64,000 nt of DNA from Paraburkholderia gardini (GCF_907164575.1 NZ_CAJQYY010000007.1:1-64000), one strand, 5' to 3'. Positions 10,201 through 20,055 are shown, counted from the first letter of the stretch. The notes: a model not told the origin generated them from the letters alone. Translations and numbers: made by a program.

Positions 10201-13200
10201 ATGCCACTGAGCTACAACGAGAAGATGGATATATCGGAGCGGTTGCTGGACGCGATGCGCATGCGCCTTACTGGCAAACGCAGCGCCGTCCTGCCGCCCG
10301 ACGGGGTGACGACCGAACTGGACCCGGCAGAGATTTCACTCGTCGGCGGCCTCGCGCCACGGCCGGACCCGGCCTATCACCGGGAACAGCCACCGAGCGC
10401 GATGGGCATGGTCCTGATGGTTGAGCCCACCGCTGATGGGCGCGTAGACATTACGCTGAACGGCCGCTTCGATGTTGTGCATCGATACATTCCGTCGTTG
10501 CGACAAATGCGTGAGCAGATACAGGTCAATCCCGACGGCGAAAAAACGCAGCAGAAGATTCCGGACTGCTTCAAACGCTATTCCGTGGAATTTGCGGATG
10601 TGAAGTTTTCCTTGCACGCTGAACGACTCAACAGCTGGTCCGAGGACGCGCTCGGCGGGCTCCTTCGAACGGCGGGCGAACGCTGGAAATCCGATCCACG
10701 CGTTTTCCGCACATGCCCCCTCAACGATCGTGGTTATGCAAACCTGGTTGTACCCTGGGGCAGGGGTGATTGTGCAAGCGACGAGGAACTGGCTGATCTG
10801 GTGCGACGACATCTCTTCGTCGATACATCGATCCTGATGCACGAAGTGGCTTTGCGTACACGGTTGCGGCGGCCGCCTCCGAATTTCGCGAGCGACGCAT
10901 CACGGTATCTTCTCGAAATCTACATTCAGAACAATACTGATCCGACGACCGGTAGGGCGTATGGTCTGATGCGGCCGTGCCTGCTTGACGTTGAATTTTG
11001 CGCCCGGCTGGATGCCGGGCGTCAGTACGATGTCCCGCATCGACTGCAACCGGAGGACTATCGGTACCGATCCGAAGATGGCGTAGCAGGGTACGGCGTA
11101 ACCTGTGCCGTCCAGCGGGTGACGGACTCTGTTTTTCGAACAAATTCGATGCCTTTGTTTGCGCAGCCCCGGGTTGATGCGCCGGGTGCTGATGAGGTCG
11201 GCATGCCGTTTCCGGCCAGCTTTGATCTGCTGGCGACGCGTCCGCTTGATGTCCTGAACGGGTTTGTGGACGCGCTGAAACGATACGATTTGGTTTGGGA
11301 GGACGTACTGAAGGAGAAAGCAGGCAATGCGGCAGAAGTCGACGCGGTAAGGGCTGACCGGGCGCAATACGAGCGCGAAGTCGCGCGTATTGTTGACGGC
11401 ATCGAACTGCTCGGGCGCCACGAGGACCTGCTACGGTGCTTTTGCTGGATGAACGAGGTGATGAAGCGCGCAATCGCACTTCAGAACAAGTCGTTTGACG
11501 GATGGCATCTTTTTCAGCTCGGCTTCATCCTGACGCAGGTCAGAGCCGTTTTTGACCGCCATGCGCTGACGTCTGAGCGCAAGGATGTCGCAAAGTTTGC
11601 GGACGTCCTGTGGTTTTCGACCGGTGGCGGGAAGACGGAGGCTTACCTCGGCATCATTGCCTTCGCCATGCTCTACGGACGGCTCAGGGGACGACAGTAC
11701 GGCACGACCGCGTGGATGCGCTTTCCGCTACGGATGCTGTCGGCACAACAGTTTCAGCGGTTGTCCTTTGTGGTCGCGCAGGCGGAGATCCTGCGCTGCC
11801 GTGAGGGCATCAAGGGCCATCCTTTTACGGTTGGCTACTACACCGGCCGTGGCACGCCGGGGCGTATCAGCCGCCCGGAAGTGAAGGGTGCCGATGTATG
11901 GCTGCCGGAGTTAAACGAGGAAAAACTGCAACGGTTTCGCTTCATCACGGACTGCCCATACTGTGGCATGAGTGATTCGGTACGGGTGGTGCGCGATATC
12001 GACAGGGTGAGAATGAAGCACCGGTGCTCGAACGAGCGGTGCTGGAGCAATACTGAAGCGGGTAGTGGTAGTTATGGTGAGGGTATCGTAGGGGAGGTCG
12101 GCATCTACGTAAGCGACGAAGAGTGCTATCGCTACCTGCCAACCGTGCTCGTCGGGACGGTCGACAAGCTTGCTGTTATCGCACATAACGAACGCTTTGC
12201 CGGTTATCTGGGTGCGTTTCGGCACTTCTGCCCCGAGCACGGATTCAATGCGGAGCCTAAATGCAAACATCAGCGAATCCGCCAGACGCTATTCGGTGGC
12301 GATCGGGCCTTCGAATCGGCCGATTGTGGTAATAACTCGCGAACGAGCAAGATCAGGACACTGCAACTGCCACCGATGCTCGATCCAGGATTCAGCTTCA
12401 TGATCCAGGACGAACTGCATCTGCTTCGTGAGTCGCTCGGCAATTTCGATGCGCACTACGAGACGCTGTTGCAGGCGTTGCAGCTCGGTCACGGTGGTCA
12501 GCTATCGAAAGTGCTTGCCGCGACCGCCACCATCAAGGACTTCGAGAACCACATCCAGAATCTCTACATGCGGCCGGGATTCCGCTTCCCCGCACCCGGT
12601 GCGCGGCAGGGTGAGTCGTTCTATGCGCGCGTGAGCAGGGAGGGCGGCCAGCCGCTCATCCGCCGCTGGTTTGCCGGTGTGTTGCCGTTGAGCTTTGCGC
12701 GAGGCGGCACGGAAAGGGCATCGGCCGAGATCGCGTCCCGATATCTTGACCAGATCGATGAATGGCTGCGCGGACTGGCAACGCTTGATCCGGAGGTGGT
12801 TCAGGAGATCGGTGTGTCCGCAGAACGGGCTCGCGAGGTTCGTGCATACATCGGCAAGTACCTGAACACGGACCTCATCTATGCCAACCAGAAGCGCCAG
12901 ACAACCACGATTCGCACTCACCTGGACGACCTGAATACGCGCGACGGGAATGTACGTAACCATCGCCTGCTTGATGGCCAGACCCAACTTGACGATATTC
13001 TCGACGCACTCAGGCAGGTCGAGACGAAGAGTATTGAAGATCCGATGCGACATCTGGTTGCGACGAGCGTCGTTTCTCACGGCGTCGACATTGCCGAACT
13101 CAACTTTATGGTGCTCGATGGCTGGCCCCGGTCCACGGCCGAATACATTCAGTCATCGGCACGGAGCGGTCGCGTGCACCCGGGAATTGTCGTTTCAGTG

Positions 13201-13746
13201 CTAAGCGCGGGGAAGCTGTTTGAGTCGGGCGTATTTCTGAACTTCGACGATTATCACTTTTTCCTTGACAAGCTGGTCGACTCCGTCCCGATCAACCGGT
13301 TTGCGCCAAACGTTCTGCAGCGGACGCTTCCGGGCGTTTTCACGGCGGTGGTGTACAACTGGGCAAAATTTCAGGCCGGTTGGGGCAGCACATTGACCCG
13401 ATACGCCAACCAGCTTCATAGAGTGCTGAAGGAGCCCGCACTGGAGGCGCGTCTGCATCTTCGCGCGATGCTCCTGCAGGCGCTCGACGCGCCTACAGAG
13501 GTTTCCCATCTTTTTGATGCACGCGTGCTGGCGGCCTTTCGCAAGCAACTGGAAGACGAGGTCGATCGGGGCCTGCACCGGCTTGAGAATCTGAATGCTG
13601 CCAGTGCAGACAAGGATCTGGGTTCGGCCTTGGAGTCGATCTATCAGTTTCCGCCCATGCGCTCGTTCCGCGATATCGAAAATCAGATTGAAATTGTTCC
13701 CGCAGGTCCAAAGGACCAGCGAACGCTAGCTGCATTGGGACGGTAA
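10201..13746 (+). CDS. drmA: DrmA-like DISARM helicase
   Basis: 1181-residue superfamily 2 helicase. Motif I is WFSTGGGKTEAYLG (K478), a signature of DrmA proteins. Motif II is IQDELHLL (D737-E738). Motif III is ATATIKDF. Motifs V/VI are TSVVSHGVDIAELN and SSARSGRVHPG (R988, R991). A zinc-ribbon-like insertion lies between motifs I and II, with C585, C588, C609 and C614, plus a second Cys/His cluster around FCPEHGF and KCKHQ. Known DISARM systems use DrmA with DrmB as a DNA-binding, translocating core against phage. The drmB-like gene follows after four bases. The start ATG at 10201 lies 68 bases after the previous stop with only a modest ribosome binding site (gagat/agag). Confidence 0.85.
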   Translation: MPLSYNEKMDISERLLDAMRMRLTGKRSAVLPPDGVTTELDPAEISLVGGLAPRPDPAYHREQPPSAMGMVLMVEPTADGRVDITLNGRFDVVHRYIPSLRQMREQIQVNPDGEKTQQKIPDCFKRYSVEFADVKFSLHAERLNSWSEDALGGLLRTAGERWKSDPRVFRTCPLNDRGYANLVVPWGRGDCASDEELADLVRRHLFVDTSILMHEVALRTRLRRPPPNFASDASRYLLEIYIQNNTDPTTGRAYGLMRPCLLDVEFCARLDAGRQYDVPHRLQPEDYRYRSEDGVAGYGVTCAVQRVTDSVFRTNSMPLFAQPRVDAPGADEVGMPFPASFDLLATRPLDVLNGFVDALKRYDLVWEDVLKEKAGNAAEVDAVRADRAQYEREVARIVDGIELLGRHEDLLRCFCWMNEVMKRAIALQNKSFDGWHLFQLGFILTQVRAVFDRHALTSERKDVAKFADVLWFSTGGGKTEAYLGIIAFAMLYGRLRGRQYGTTAWMRFPLRMLSAQQFQRLSFVVAQAEILRCREGIKGHPFTVGYYTGRGTPGRISRPEVKGADVWLPELNEEKLQRFRFITDCPYCGMSDSVRVVRDIDRVRMKHRCSNERCWSNTEAGSGSYGEGIVGEVGIYVSDEECYRYLPTVLVGTVDKLAVIAHNERFAGYLGAFRHFCPEHGFNAEPKCKHQRIRQTLFGGDRAFESADCGNNSRTSKIRTLQLPPMLDPGFSFMIQDELHLLRESLGNFDAHYETLLQALQLGHGGQLSKVLAATATIKDFENHIQNLYMRPGFRFPAPGARQGESFYARVSREGGQPLIRRWFAGVLPLSFARGGTERASAEIASRYLDQIDEWLRGLATLDPEVVQEIGVSAERAREVRAYIGKYLNTDLIYANQKRQTTTIRTHLDDLNTRDGNVRNHRLLDGQTQLDDILDALRQVETKSIEDPMRHLVATSVVSHGVDIAELNFMVLDGWPRSTAEYIQSSARSGRVHPGIVVSVLSAGKLFESGVFLNFDDYHFFLDKLVDSVPINRFAPNVLQRTLPGVFTAVVYNWAKFQAGWGSTLTRYANQLHRVLKEPALEARLHLRAMLLQALDAPTEVSHLFDARVLAAFRKQLEDEVDRGLHRLENLNAASADKDLGSALESIYQFPPMRSFRDIENQIEIVPAGPKDQRTLAALGR

Positions 13747-13750
13747 GACT

Positions 13751-15826
13751 ATGGCAGACAACGAAGACCAGGAACTCGTACAGAACAGCCGGATCTTCTA
13801 TGAGGCGTTTCTCCCTGGCGCGGTGACCCGACTGAGAAACCAGGCGCTGGCTCAGGTGGTGGGTGTTGCCGACAGGGAGGACGCGCTGGAAGGACTGGAT
13901 CGTACGCAGCTCGTGGACGCAGTCCGAAAATACCTTGCTGACTGGCAAAACGCTGGTGGTGAGGTCGATGCGCTGATCGAGGAGGCCGCGCAGCGAAGTG
14001 AATTTCGTATCCAGGCGCCCTCAACGCTCTTCGTCACGCCGTATCCACTGGTCCTTCGATGCACCACATGCGGCGCCGTGCAGAATCATGACAAGCCAAG
14101 GCGCCAGCACGAGCACCTGCTCGCGACGGCGTACGGTCGCATATCCGGGCTCGACAGTGCACATGGATCCTCCATTCGATGCACTCAAAAGGGATGCGGC
14201 GGGCACATGACGCAGGTCCCGTTCGTTGTCGTCCACCGCTGCGGGCATCTTTCCCAGATAGGAACGCCCCCGGCGGCACGGAGTTACGATCAGCTCGGGC
14301 TTCGCCATAACGCGGGCATGTACCGTCAAAATGTTTTCTTCGACCTTCTGACCGACAGCAACATTGCTTCAGCATCAGTGGAGATGTGTCCGACCTGTAC
14401 GGTCGGGCGAGTGCCGGACAGTTCCACGCTTCAGAAAGGTACGCCCGTTAGCGGTGGTGATGCTTTCTTCCCGCAGGTTATCCAGTTTGTTGCGCTTTCG
14501 AAGAAACCCGGTGAACTCGTGTCGAACATCGAGGCTGAACTGGCAAAGCAGCCTGAGAGCACACTGAAAGGACGGGCGCGCGACCTTGCCGAGGGTGTTG
14601 CGCTTGGGCTACTCGGACGCATCGACAGCGAGGCATTACAGGCGCAATTGCTGCAGATCCTTGAGGGCGGCGAGGCTAGGCCTGAGGACATGGCCGACAT
14701 TGACCAGCAACGTCAGGAACTGCTTGGGGAGATAGACCAGCTGGACAGCCTGATCGCCGGCGGACTGGCGTTACATAAGTCACGAGACAGCGCTAGGGAG
14801 CGCCTGTCGAAGCTTATTAGCCGAATGGGTGCATCGGAAGGAACCTTCGGTGAGGTCCGCCAGTTTATTCCAGACGATGCCGTCCTGCTGGATCTGATCA
14901 AGCAGCGTCGAACCATGGAAGCTGTCCTGCTCAGACATGATGTAGGACGGCGAAGTGTTAGCCAGTTGATTGCCTCAACGCCCGACCCGGTACTTGGAGA
15001 AAGCCGGGCACAAGACTGGAGCGATGTTCGCGATACCTACGGTATCCAGGATATTGCTCACATTCCGGATCTGAAAGTTGTCCTGAGCGCGGTTGGCTTC
15101 ACGCGGGAGAAGCGTGAGCCAGAAAGGGAGCCCGATCAGATAGCCGTCAAACTCAACCCCTTCGAGGACAGGATCAGGACGGCGGCAAAGGGAAAAGCCG
15201 TGCTGTACGCGTTCAGCGCACAAACCGAGGCATTGTGGATCAGGCTTGATCCCGTCAAGGTTTTGCGCTGGTGCGTTGATCATGCCGGCTGGGAACCACC
15301 CCCTGAAGCATGTTTCGCGTCAGCGGCAGCAGCGCAGGCCTGTCTGCTTACTTGTAGTCCTGCCCTGACATCTGCGCCGGGTTCGGCAATCGAGCTCACC
15401 AAGACAGTCGGACATTCTGCCGCAGCGCCATTTCACCTCCTGCACACGATCAGCCATTCACTGATGCTGACTGCGCGGCGCCACAGCGGGTACGACAGTC
15501 AGAGCCTGACAGAGTACCTGTTCCCGATGGATCTTTCTTTCCTCGTGTATGTCACGTCGGTCCAGAACTTTACGGCTGGCGGTTTGCTGACACTGTTTCA
15601 GCACTATTTGAGACGCTGGTTCGACGACGCCTCGTTGCATGCATTCAACTGTGCCTTTGATCCGATATGCAGCGATGTGGGATCATCCTGCCCGGGCTGC
15701 ATTCAGCTTCCAAGAGGATGTGAAACGTTCAACGCCGGGGTGTCGCGCTCATACCTGCATGGAGGCTTTGCGGACCAAGGACAGGGCCTTTGGGTTCCAA
15801 TCGGATTCTGGCAGCCTCAGTCCTAG
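13751..15826 (+). CDS. drmB: DrmB-like DUF1998 protein, partner of DrmA
   Basis: 691 residues. An N-terminal zinc-binding part holds RCTTCG (C104, C107), then RCTQKGCGGHM and a VVHRCGHLS segment. The middle is helical (about 255-400), and the C-terminus is a DUF1998-type domain (HTISHSLMLTARRHSGYD, then FDPICSDVGSSCPGCIQLP) as in DrmB. In characterised DISARM, DrmB binds DrmA and helps it engage DNA with a free 5' end. It starts four bases after the drmA stop, so the two are surely co-translated. The operon ends here unless the small frame overlapping its 3' end is a gene. No DrmC phospholipase and no methyltransferase follow. Confidence 0.85.
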   Translation: MADNEDQELVQNSRIFYEAFLPGAVTRLRNQALAQVVGVADREDALEGLDRTQLVDAVRKYLADWQNAGGEVDALIEEAAQRSEFRIQAPSTLFVTPYPLVLRCTTCGAVQNHDKPRRQHEHLLATAYGRISGLDSAHGSSIRCTQKGCGGHMTQVPFVVVHRCGHLSQIGTPPAARSYDQLGLRHNAGMYRQNVFFDLLTDSNIASASVEMCPTCTVGRVPDSSTLQKGTPVSGGDAFFPQVIQFVALSKKPGELVSNIEAELAKQPESTLKGRARDLAEGVALGLLGRIDSEALQAQLLQILEGGEARPEDMADIDQQRQELLGEIDQLDSLIAGGLALHKSRDSARERLSKLISRMGASEGTFGEVRQFIPDDAVLLDLIKQRRTMEAVLLRHDVGRRSVSQLIASTPDPVLGESRAQDWSDVRDTYGIQDIAHIPDLKVVLSAVGFTREKREPEREPDQIAVKLNPFEDRIRTAAKGKAVLYAFSAQTEALWIRLDPVKVLRWCVDHAGWEPPPEACFASAAAAQACLLTCSPALTSAPGSAIELTKTVGHSAAAPFHLLHTISHSLMLTARRHSGYDSQSLTEYLFPMDLSFLVYVTSVQNFTAGGLLTLFQHYLRRWFDDASLHAFNCAFDPICSDVGSSCPGCIQLPRGCETFNAGVSRSYLHGGFADQGQGLWVPIGFWQPQS

Positions 15827-16134
15827 GCTGCGGCGGTGCTTGGAGGAATTATCTCGGCAGTTGGTTGGCGGTCGGGGAGCGGAGTGCAACGCTGGTGTGG
15901 GGTACGCTTGGTGTCGCTGCCCTGATCGGCGTAGTGCTCGCAGTACAATTCAAAGCAGTCGCGCGAGTCCGACGGGCCGGTGGAGGCGCTGCGCCTAGCG
16001 ATAAAACAGTCCGGTCCCTCGCAGGTCATAATCCCGCGAGAATCAAGAGATTGACGACTACTTTCTGTACGGGCAACGCGGATGACCACTGCGTTCAGTG
16101 TATTAATAAAATCAGAGTTCTTTCTACACGGTGA
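15790..16134 (+). CDS. possible small single-pass membrane protein overlapping the drmB end
   Basis: A frame opening at TTG 15790, 37 bases inside the drmB-like gene, runs to 16134 (114 residues). Upstream is AAGGACAGGGCC, usable as a ribosome binding site. The peptide contains a strongly hydrophobic span (LVWGTLGVAALIGVVLAV, about residues 35-53) followed by basic residues, as in a single-pass membrane protein. No family is recognised, and the last 50 residues look less protein-like. It fills the otherwise empty gap between two convergent defence genes. It could equally be a chance frame. Confidence 0.25.
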   Translation: MGSNRILAASVLGCGGAWRNYLGSWLAVGERSATLVWGTLGVAALIGVVLAVQFKAVARVRRAGGGAAPSDKTVRSLAGHNPARIKRLTTTFCTGNADDHCVQCINKIRVLSTR

Positions 16135-16143
16135 GTTCTTTCT

Positions 16144-19100
16144 CTACATAAACAGACGGTAATCGTACGAGTGGTCCGAGAATCGATCGAGCAGTGCACC
16201 GATCCTCGCAACGCGCCGTGATGTTTCGATCGTTGCTGGAAGTTGCCCGTACAGATCGAAACTATTGAAGTTCATCTTCGACAAGCCGAGAACTTCATCT
16301 GCGATGGTCATCAAATCGGTCGTGCCCGCATGACGCCGGATCACCAACGGGGCTGGAATTCGCCGCTTGCCCTGGAAATAGTGTCTTCCGGGATTCAGGG
16401 CAGTAGATGCGCCGTGGACCCACAAAAGAGCCGTGTGATCGTCGATGACCACTGTCGTACCGCGCCGAATGGGATAGTTGTCGATCTCGAACTTTCCGTC
16501 GGAGGTTGGGTGGGACGCCACATATCGTAGCGTGTCGTCAACGAATATCTGCAATAGCTCGACGCACGCAACGCCCTCGAGTCCAGCTTGGAGCCCACTG
16601 CGTTCTTCGCGAAGGAATGGGGTCTGCTTGTGGATCACCACTCGCTCAGGAAGTCGAAGATGGGCGGCGAAAAACAGTTCACGGATGCCCTCACCGAGCC
16701 GTCTTGCATCGTCGAAGCTCATGAAGGGATTCTTGTTGCGCATGATTGGATCTTCGATCTTGCTCAGGCGGAACTGCAGACCGATGCCGTTCGGGCTATA
16801 GAGGTGGCTACAGCCCAGCACGACGTGTGCGCCCGCATTCTGCGCCGTCTTGCGTTTGACGCTGAAGCCGAGACCCACATAGGCGGATTTCTCGCTGAGG
16901 CCTTCCAACGTCCACGGCGTGCGCATACTTTTGACGTACAGGGCAAGCGAGAGCCACCAGCGCACGCGGCATTGCTGCTGCGTGTTACGGAGGGTGTCCT
17001 CTTCGACAAACTGTGTCGCGCAGCCTTTCGGAATCGCCGCCGCCTTGACGAAATCGTGTAGATCGAACTCTTCATCGTCGATCATGTAGTTGCGCAACGG
17101 AGCCCAGCGATCGGGGACGTAAATGATGGTTACGTCGGGACGCTGCGACGCACTCAGGGAGGCAATCGATCTGGTGATTGCTCCGGCCAAAGCGCGTGCC
17201 GAGGAGGGGGTCATGCTGTCCGGCTCGTCAAGCTGGACGAACGATTGTTCACCAACCGAAGGGATCTCGATCGGGCACTGGTAGGCGGACGCGAAACCTG
17301 GAAACGGCGGGAGATAATCCGCGTCCTTCCCCGGCTGTGCCGCGACGTGAAGCTGGGACAGGTACTGGTGAACGCGTGTGGCGTCCCGGGCGGGCGCAAT
17401 GATCCCGACGCGGATGGACGAAGCTATCCCTGCCGTGGTGAGGCTGGAATCGAACGGCCTGTTGTTGATCAAGCCTCGGACGGGATGGGTGTCGAATGCC
17501 GGCCCGGCTGCCGATTTGCGCGCGAATTTCAGTCGCGGTTCTGCGAGTTGAAGTCCGGCCTGCCTCGCGGCTAACTCCTGAGCGGAGCTGAGTGAAACGG
17601 TACGCTCGCGCTCGTCAGTGATTCGCGCAAACAGCGGTCGTCCGGAGAAGGTCAGATCGATACCGTCTTCATGGTCGGGGAAGCGGACATGAAAATCGCG
17701 CTGAGGCACGAGGCGACGTCGCCACGCTTCGGTTGCGCCGTTGAATTCCTTGTTGTGCTGGTAGCCCAGCACGCGCTGCTTGACGAGCCGCTCGGTATCC
17801 TTGGGTGCGATCGCTCCACTTTGGTCGGTAACGTACAGGGTGGGCTTCAGGACGAGCGCCAGCTCGCTTCCGAGCGGGCGTATCTGTACCAGTACGGCCT
17901 GGTGAACTTTCCAGTCGACCCCGTCCAGGCGCAGATCCTCGACCTTCTCGGATGTCCAGATCAACGACTCTCCGTCTGACGGGCAATTTGCCTTGGCCGA
18001 TAAGGCGAGGACGGTCGCACGGCGGACAAGCTGGTTGATGACGCCGTCTTCGTATCGTAGATCGTCATCGTTCAACGGTACCCGTTTGATTTCCCCTTTC
18101 AGATTTTCGCCGAACGCGAGGCGTAGACTTTCGGATATAGCGATCGCATAAATCTTCGATCGGAACGGCGCGGCGACAAAATTGTGCTTGTCGCCAAGCT
18201 CCCGCAACGTGGCCCACACGGTTCCGGAAGCCGGCCATTGATGCAGATCGAACTCCAAAAGCTCCTGAGGCGGTGTCAGCGGAATTGCGTTGCTTTTGAT
18301 GAGGCCGGTAGGGGGAAGCGGGGGGAGCCCGAATGCAGTGAGCTGGTTAACGGGCGTCGTCGCATGCTCGTCAAGGATCTTATTGACGCGGTCTCTGGCC
18401 GGCCCCTTTGACAGGTAGAGCGTCAACCGCCGCATGAGATCGTCGAAGGAAACGCCCGGAACGAGGAAGCGGGACGGCTCGTCGTCATTCGTCGAGAGGA
18501 AGGCGCTGACCGTATCCAAAGGCGGGTCCTCGCCGTATTGCGTCCAGAACAGCGGCAAATCTGTTCGCGCGGGACCTGATGCCGCGTAGTGGTGGAATGC
18601 CTGCATCACACTCTCGTCGCGACCGCTGTATCCAGCAACAACGACGGTATGTGTTCCTAAGGCCTCAATGAGCGAGTCACGAAGCTGGACTTCAACCTGG
18701 GCGAGTTCTCCAGGCGAATTTTTGAGTCGATCATATCGGTAATCGCCGTGCATCGAGACGCAGGCCAGCTCGCCTTTACCTGGCGCGCGATAAAGTCGTT
18801 GCTGGGAATCTACTCCGATTTCGATGGGTGTCAGATTCGTGGCAGTCGCAGCGCGCGCGATGAGTCCGTCGAAATTTGTCGTCCACACAGTTTGAATCAA
18901 ACCGGAAGCGGCGAGCTCGGCTAGCAGCCTGTAACCGGTGTGGGGCGTAGACTGCTTGACCCATCTTTCAAAATAGCGACGACGATCGTCACTGCGCGAG
19001 AAGCATGCTTCAATGTATGCCCCATATTCGTCGGGATGCCCTGCGGCAGGATAGCACCGTTGCCTGTCCAGCCACGTCTGGATTCTGCCACGCACAGAGG

Positions 19101-19335
19101 GCAGGGAGAGTTCGCTAAACTGCTCCTCAATACCGGGATTATTCGAAAGGAAGATATCCCTCTTCCATTCCCAGATGCATTGGTTAGCGGAAGGCATCCC
19201 GGAAGTCATCGATGCGCCCGCGCCAAGGAAGAGCATCAACGGTCGGTCTTGGGACACGGCCAGTGATCGAACTAGGGCGTCCACGCCCATCCGTCTCACG
19301 GAACTCCCCGTTTGCAACGCAGCGCGATTATGCAT
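16144..19335 (-). CDS. single-chain SIR2-APAZ-Argonaute (SPARSA-type NADase short pAgo fusion)
   Basis: Translated from ATG 19335 (1063 aa) because AAGAGAG lies just upstream; ATG 19398 and 19422 (up to 1092 aa) are alternatives. Numbering here is for the 1092-aa form. The SIR2 domain has GAGAS (67-71), TTNFD (181-185), the catalytic histidine in SMHGD (H225) and GYSGRD (264-269), so NADase activity is expected. An APAZ region of about 380-640 follows, then MID (FVKAAAIPKGCATQFV) and PIWI. PIWI is probably catalytically dead: the first acidic position reads VGLGFSV (F853) and the 'HRD' position reads IHKQT. The C-terminus (LSKMNFNSFDLYGQLPATI) is Argonaute-like. Known SIR2 short Argonautes use guide RNA to sense invading DNA and then deplete NAD+. 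Fused forms are known from Caballeronia and Paraburkholderia. It is convergent with the DISARM-like operon. Confidence 0.92.
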   Translation of the reverse strand: MHNRAALQTGSSVRRMGVDALVRSLAVSQDRPLMLFLGAGASMTSGMPSANQCIWEWKRDIFLSNNPGIEEQFSELSLPSVRGRIQTWLDRQRCYPAAGHPDEYGAYIEACFSRSDDRRRYFERWVKQSTPHTGYRLLAELAASGLIQTVWTTNFDGLIARAATATNLTPIEIGVDSQQRLYRAPGKGELACVSMHGDYRYDRLKNSPGELAQVEVQLRDSLIEALGTHTVVVAGYSGRDESVMQAFHHYAASGPARTDLPLFWTQYGEDPPLDTVSAFLSTNDDEPSRFLVPGVSFDDLMRRLTLYLSKGPARDRVNKILDEHATTPVNQLTAFGLPPLPPTGLIKSNAIPLTPPQELLEFDLHQWPASGTVWATLRELGDKHNFVAAPFRSKIYAIAISESLRLAFGENLKGEIKRVPLNDDDLRYEDGVINQLVRRATVLALSAKANCPSDGESLIWTSEKVEDLRLDGVDWKVHQAVLVQIRPLGSELALVLKPTLYVTDQSGAIAPKDTERLVKQRVLGYQHNKEFNGATEAWRRRLVPQRDFHVRFPDHEDGIDLTFSGRPLFARITDERERTVSLSSAQELAARQAGLQLAEPRLKFARKSAAGPAFDTHPVRGLINNRPFDSSLTTAGIASSIRVGIIAPARDATRVHQYLSQLHVAAQPGKDADYLPPFPGFASAYQCPIEIPSVGEQSFVQLDEPDSMTPSSARALAGAITRSIASLSASQRPDVTIIYVPDRWAPLRNYMIDDEEFDLHDFVKAAAIPKGCATQFVEEDTLRNTQQQCRVRWWLSLALYVKSMRTPWTLEGLSEKSAYVGLGFSVKRKTAQNAGAHVVLGCSHLYSPNGIGLQFRLSKIEDPIMRNKNPFMSFDDARRLGEGIRELFFAAHLRLPERVVIHKQTPFLREERSGLQAGLEGVACVELLQIFVDDTLRYVASHPTSDGKFEIDNYPIRRGTTVVIDDHTALLWVHGASTALNPGRHYFQGKRRIPAPLVIRRHAGTTDLMTIADEVLGLSKMNFNSFDLYGQLPATIETSRRVARIGALLDRFSDHSYDYRLFM

Positions 19336-19574
19336 ATTAGATTTTCTCTCTTGGCAAACAAAATGCGGCACGGCGTGTGACTCGTTCAAATGTTCCATTG
19401 CATGAACACCGATGGCTACCATTGTAACGGCGCAAACTCCTGCCGCTGTGGGTCCCGAAGATACGGGAGACAGGCGGAAAGGTAGTCGGCTGTCCGATAG
19501 AAGTCTGCCAGGGGAATTTCAGCGCAAGCGAGCACGCGGGTGGGGGCGCGACTTTGAAACCGCTCACGACGCAG

Positions 19575-19991
19575 CTACAACCGGATAATCTGAAAGGCGT
19601 GTGCCGCATAGGAAGTTCCGATGCGTGCATGAAGGCCGGTGTCATATGCCGTGGGTCCCCAAGTCTCATGGAGCATAACCGCCAGTTCGATCTCCTGTTG
19701 GGCAGTGTCAACCATGTTCGTCAATCCTTCGATTCTTGCTGGTATCGCCCATCTGCGCCCTGTACGAGCTAAGTTAAATTCTGTCGACATAGCGCGCATA
19801 TGCAACGGAACGAAAACGTGTTTAGCCAACGCGTCGCCACACTGACCGTCATAGACCGGTATCTTTTGGTGCCTCGTGGCCGACTTAGTGGCCTGCTGTG
19901 GAGTCAGCGTCGGCGGCATGAGGATCTGGCCCAACTCGGCTCTTGCCAGTAGTTCTCGTTCGCAAAACGGATGTGCGAGTAGACCACTCAA
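19575..19991 (-). pseudogene. possible truncated HEPN/AbiU2-like gene fragment
   Basis: A 138-residue frame whose second half looks protein-like and ends abruptly: ARIEGLTNMVDTAQQEIELA, then MLHETWGPTAYDTGLHARIG, then a stop right after AFQIIRL. AbiU2/HEPN-type proteins have a similar 'F-x-I-I-R-x-x-L-R-R-E' helix at this point, so I infer the gene was cut there; the lower-coordinate sequence does not continue the family in any frame. A start at MSTEFNLA (residue 68) is also possible. The assignment is from memory of the motif and is weak. Confidence 0.35.
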
Positions 19992-20055
19992 CGGACGTTG
20001 AGGATCAAGTAGTATGTTTGGTAAACGCGTCGTCGCGAGGCGCGGTTAACGATCA

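Noticed and set aside
19337..19711. 124-residue minus-strand frame overlapping the Argonaute start
   Set aside because: Alternate frame with random-looking composition; does not extend the HEPN-like fragment.
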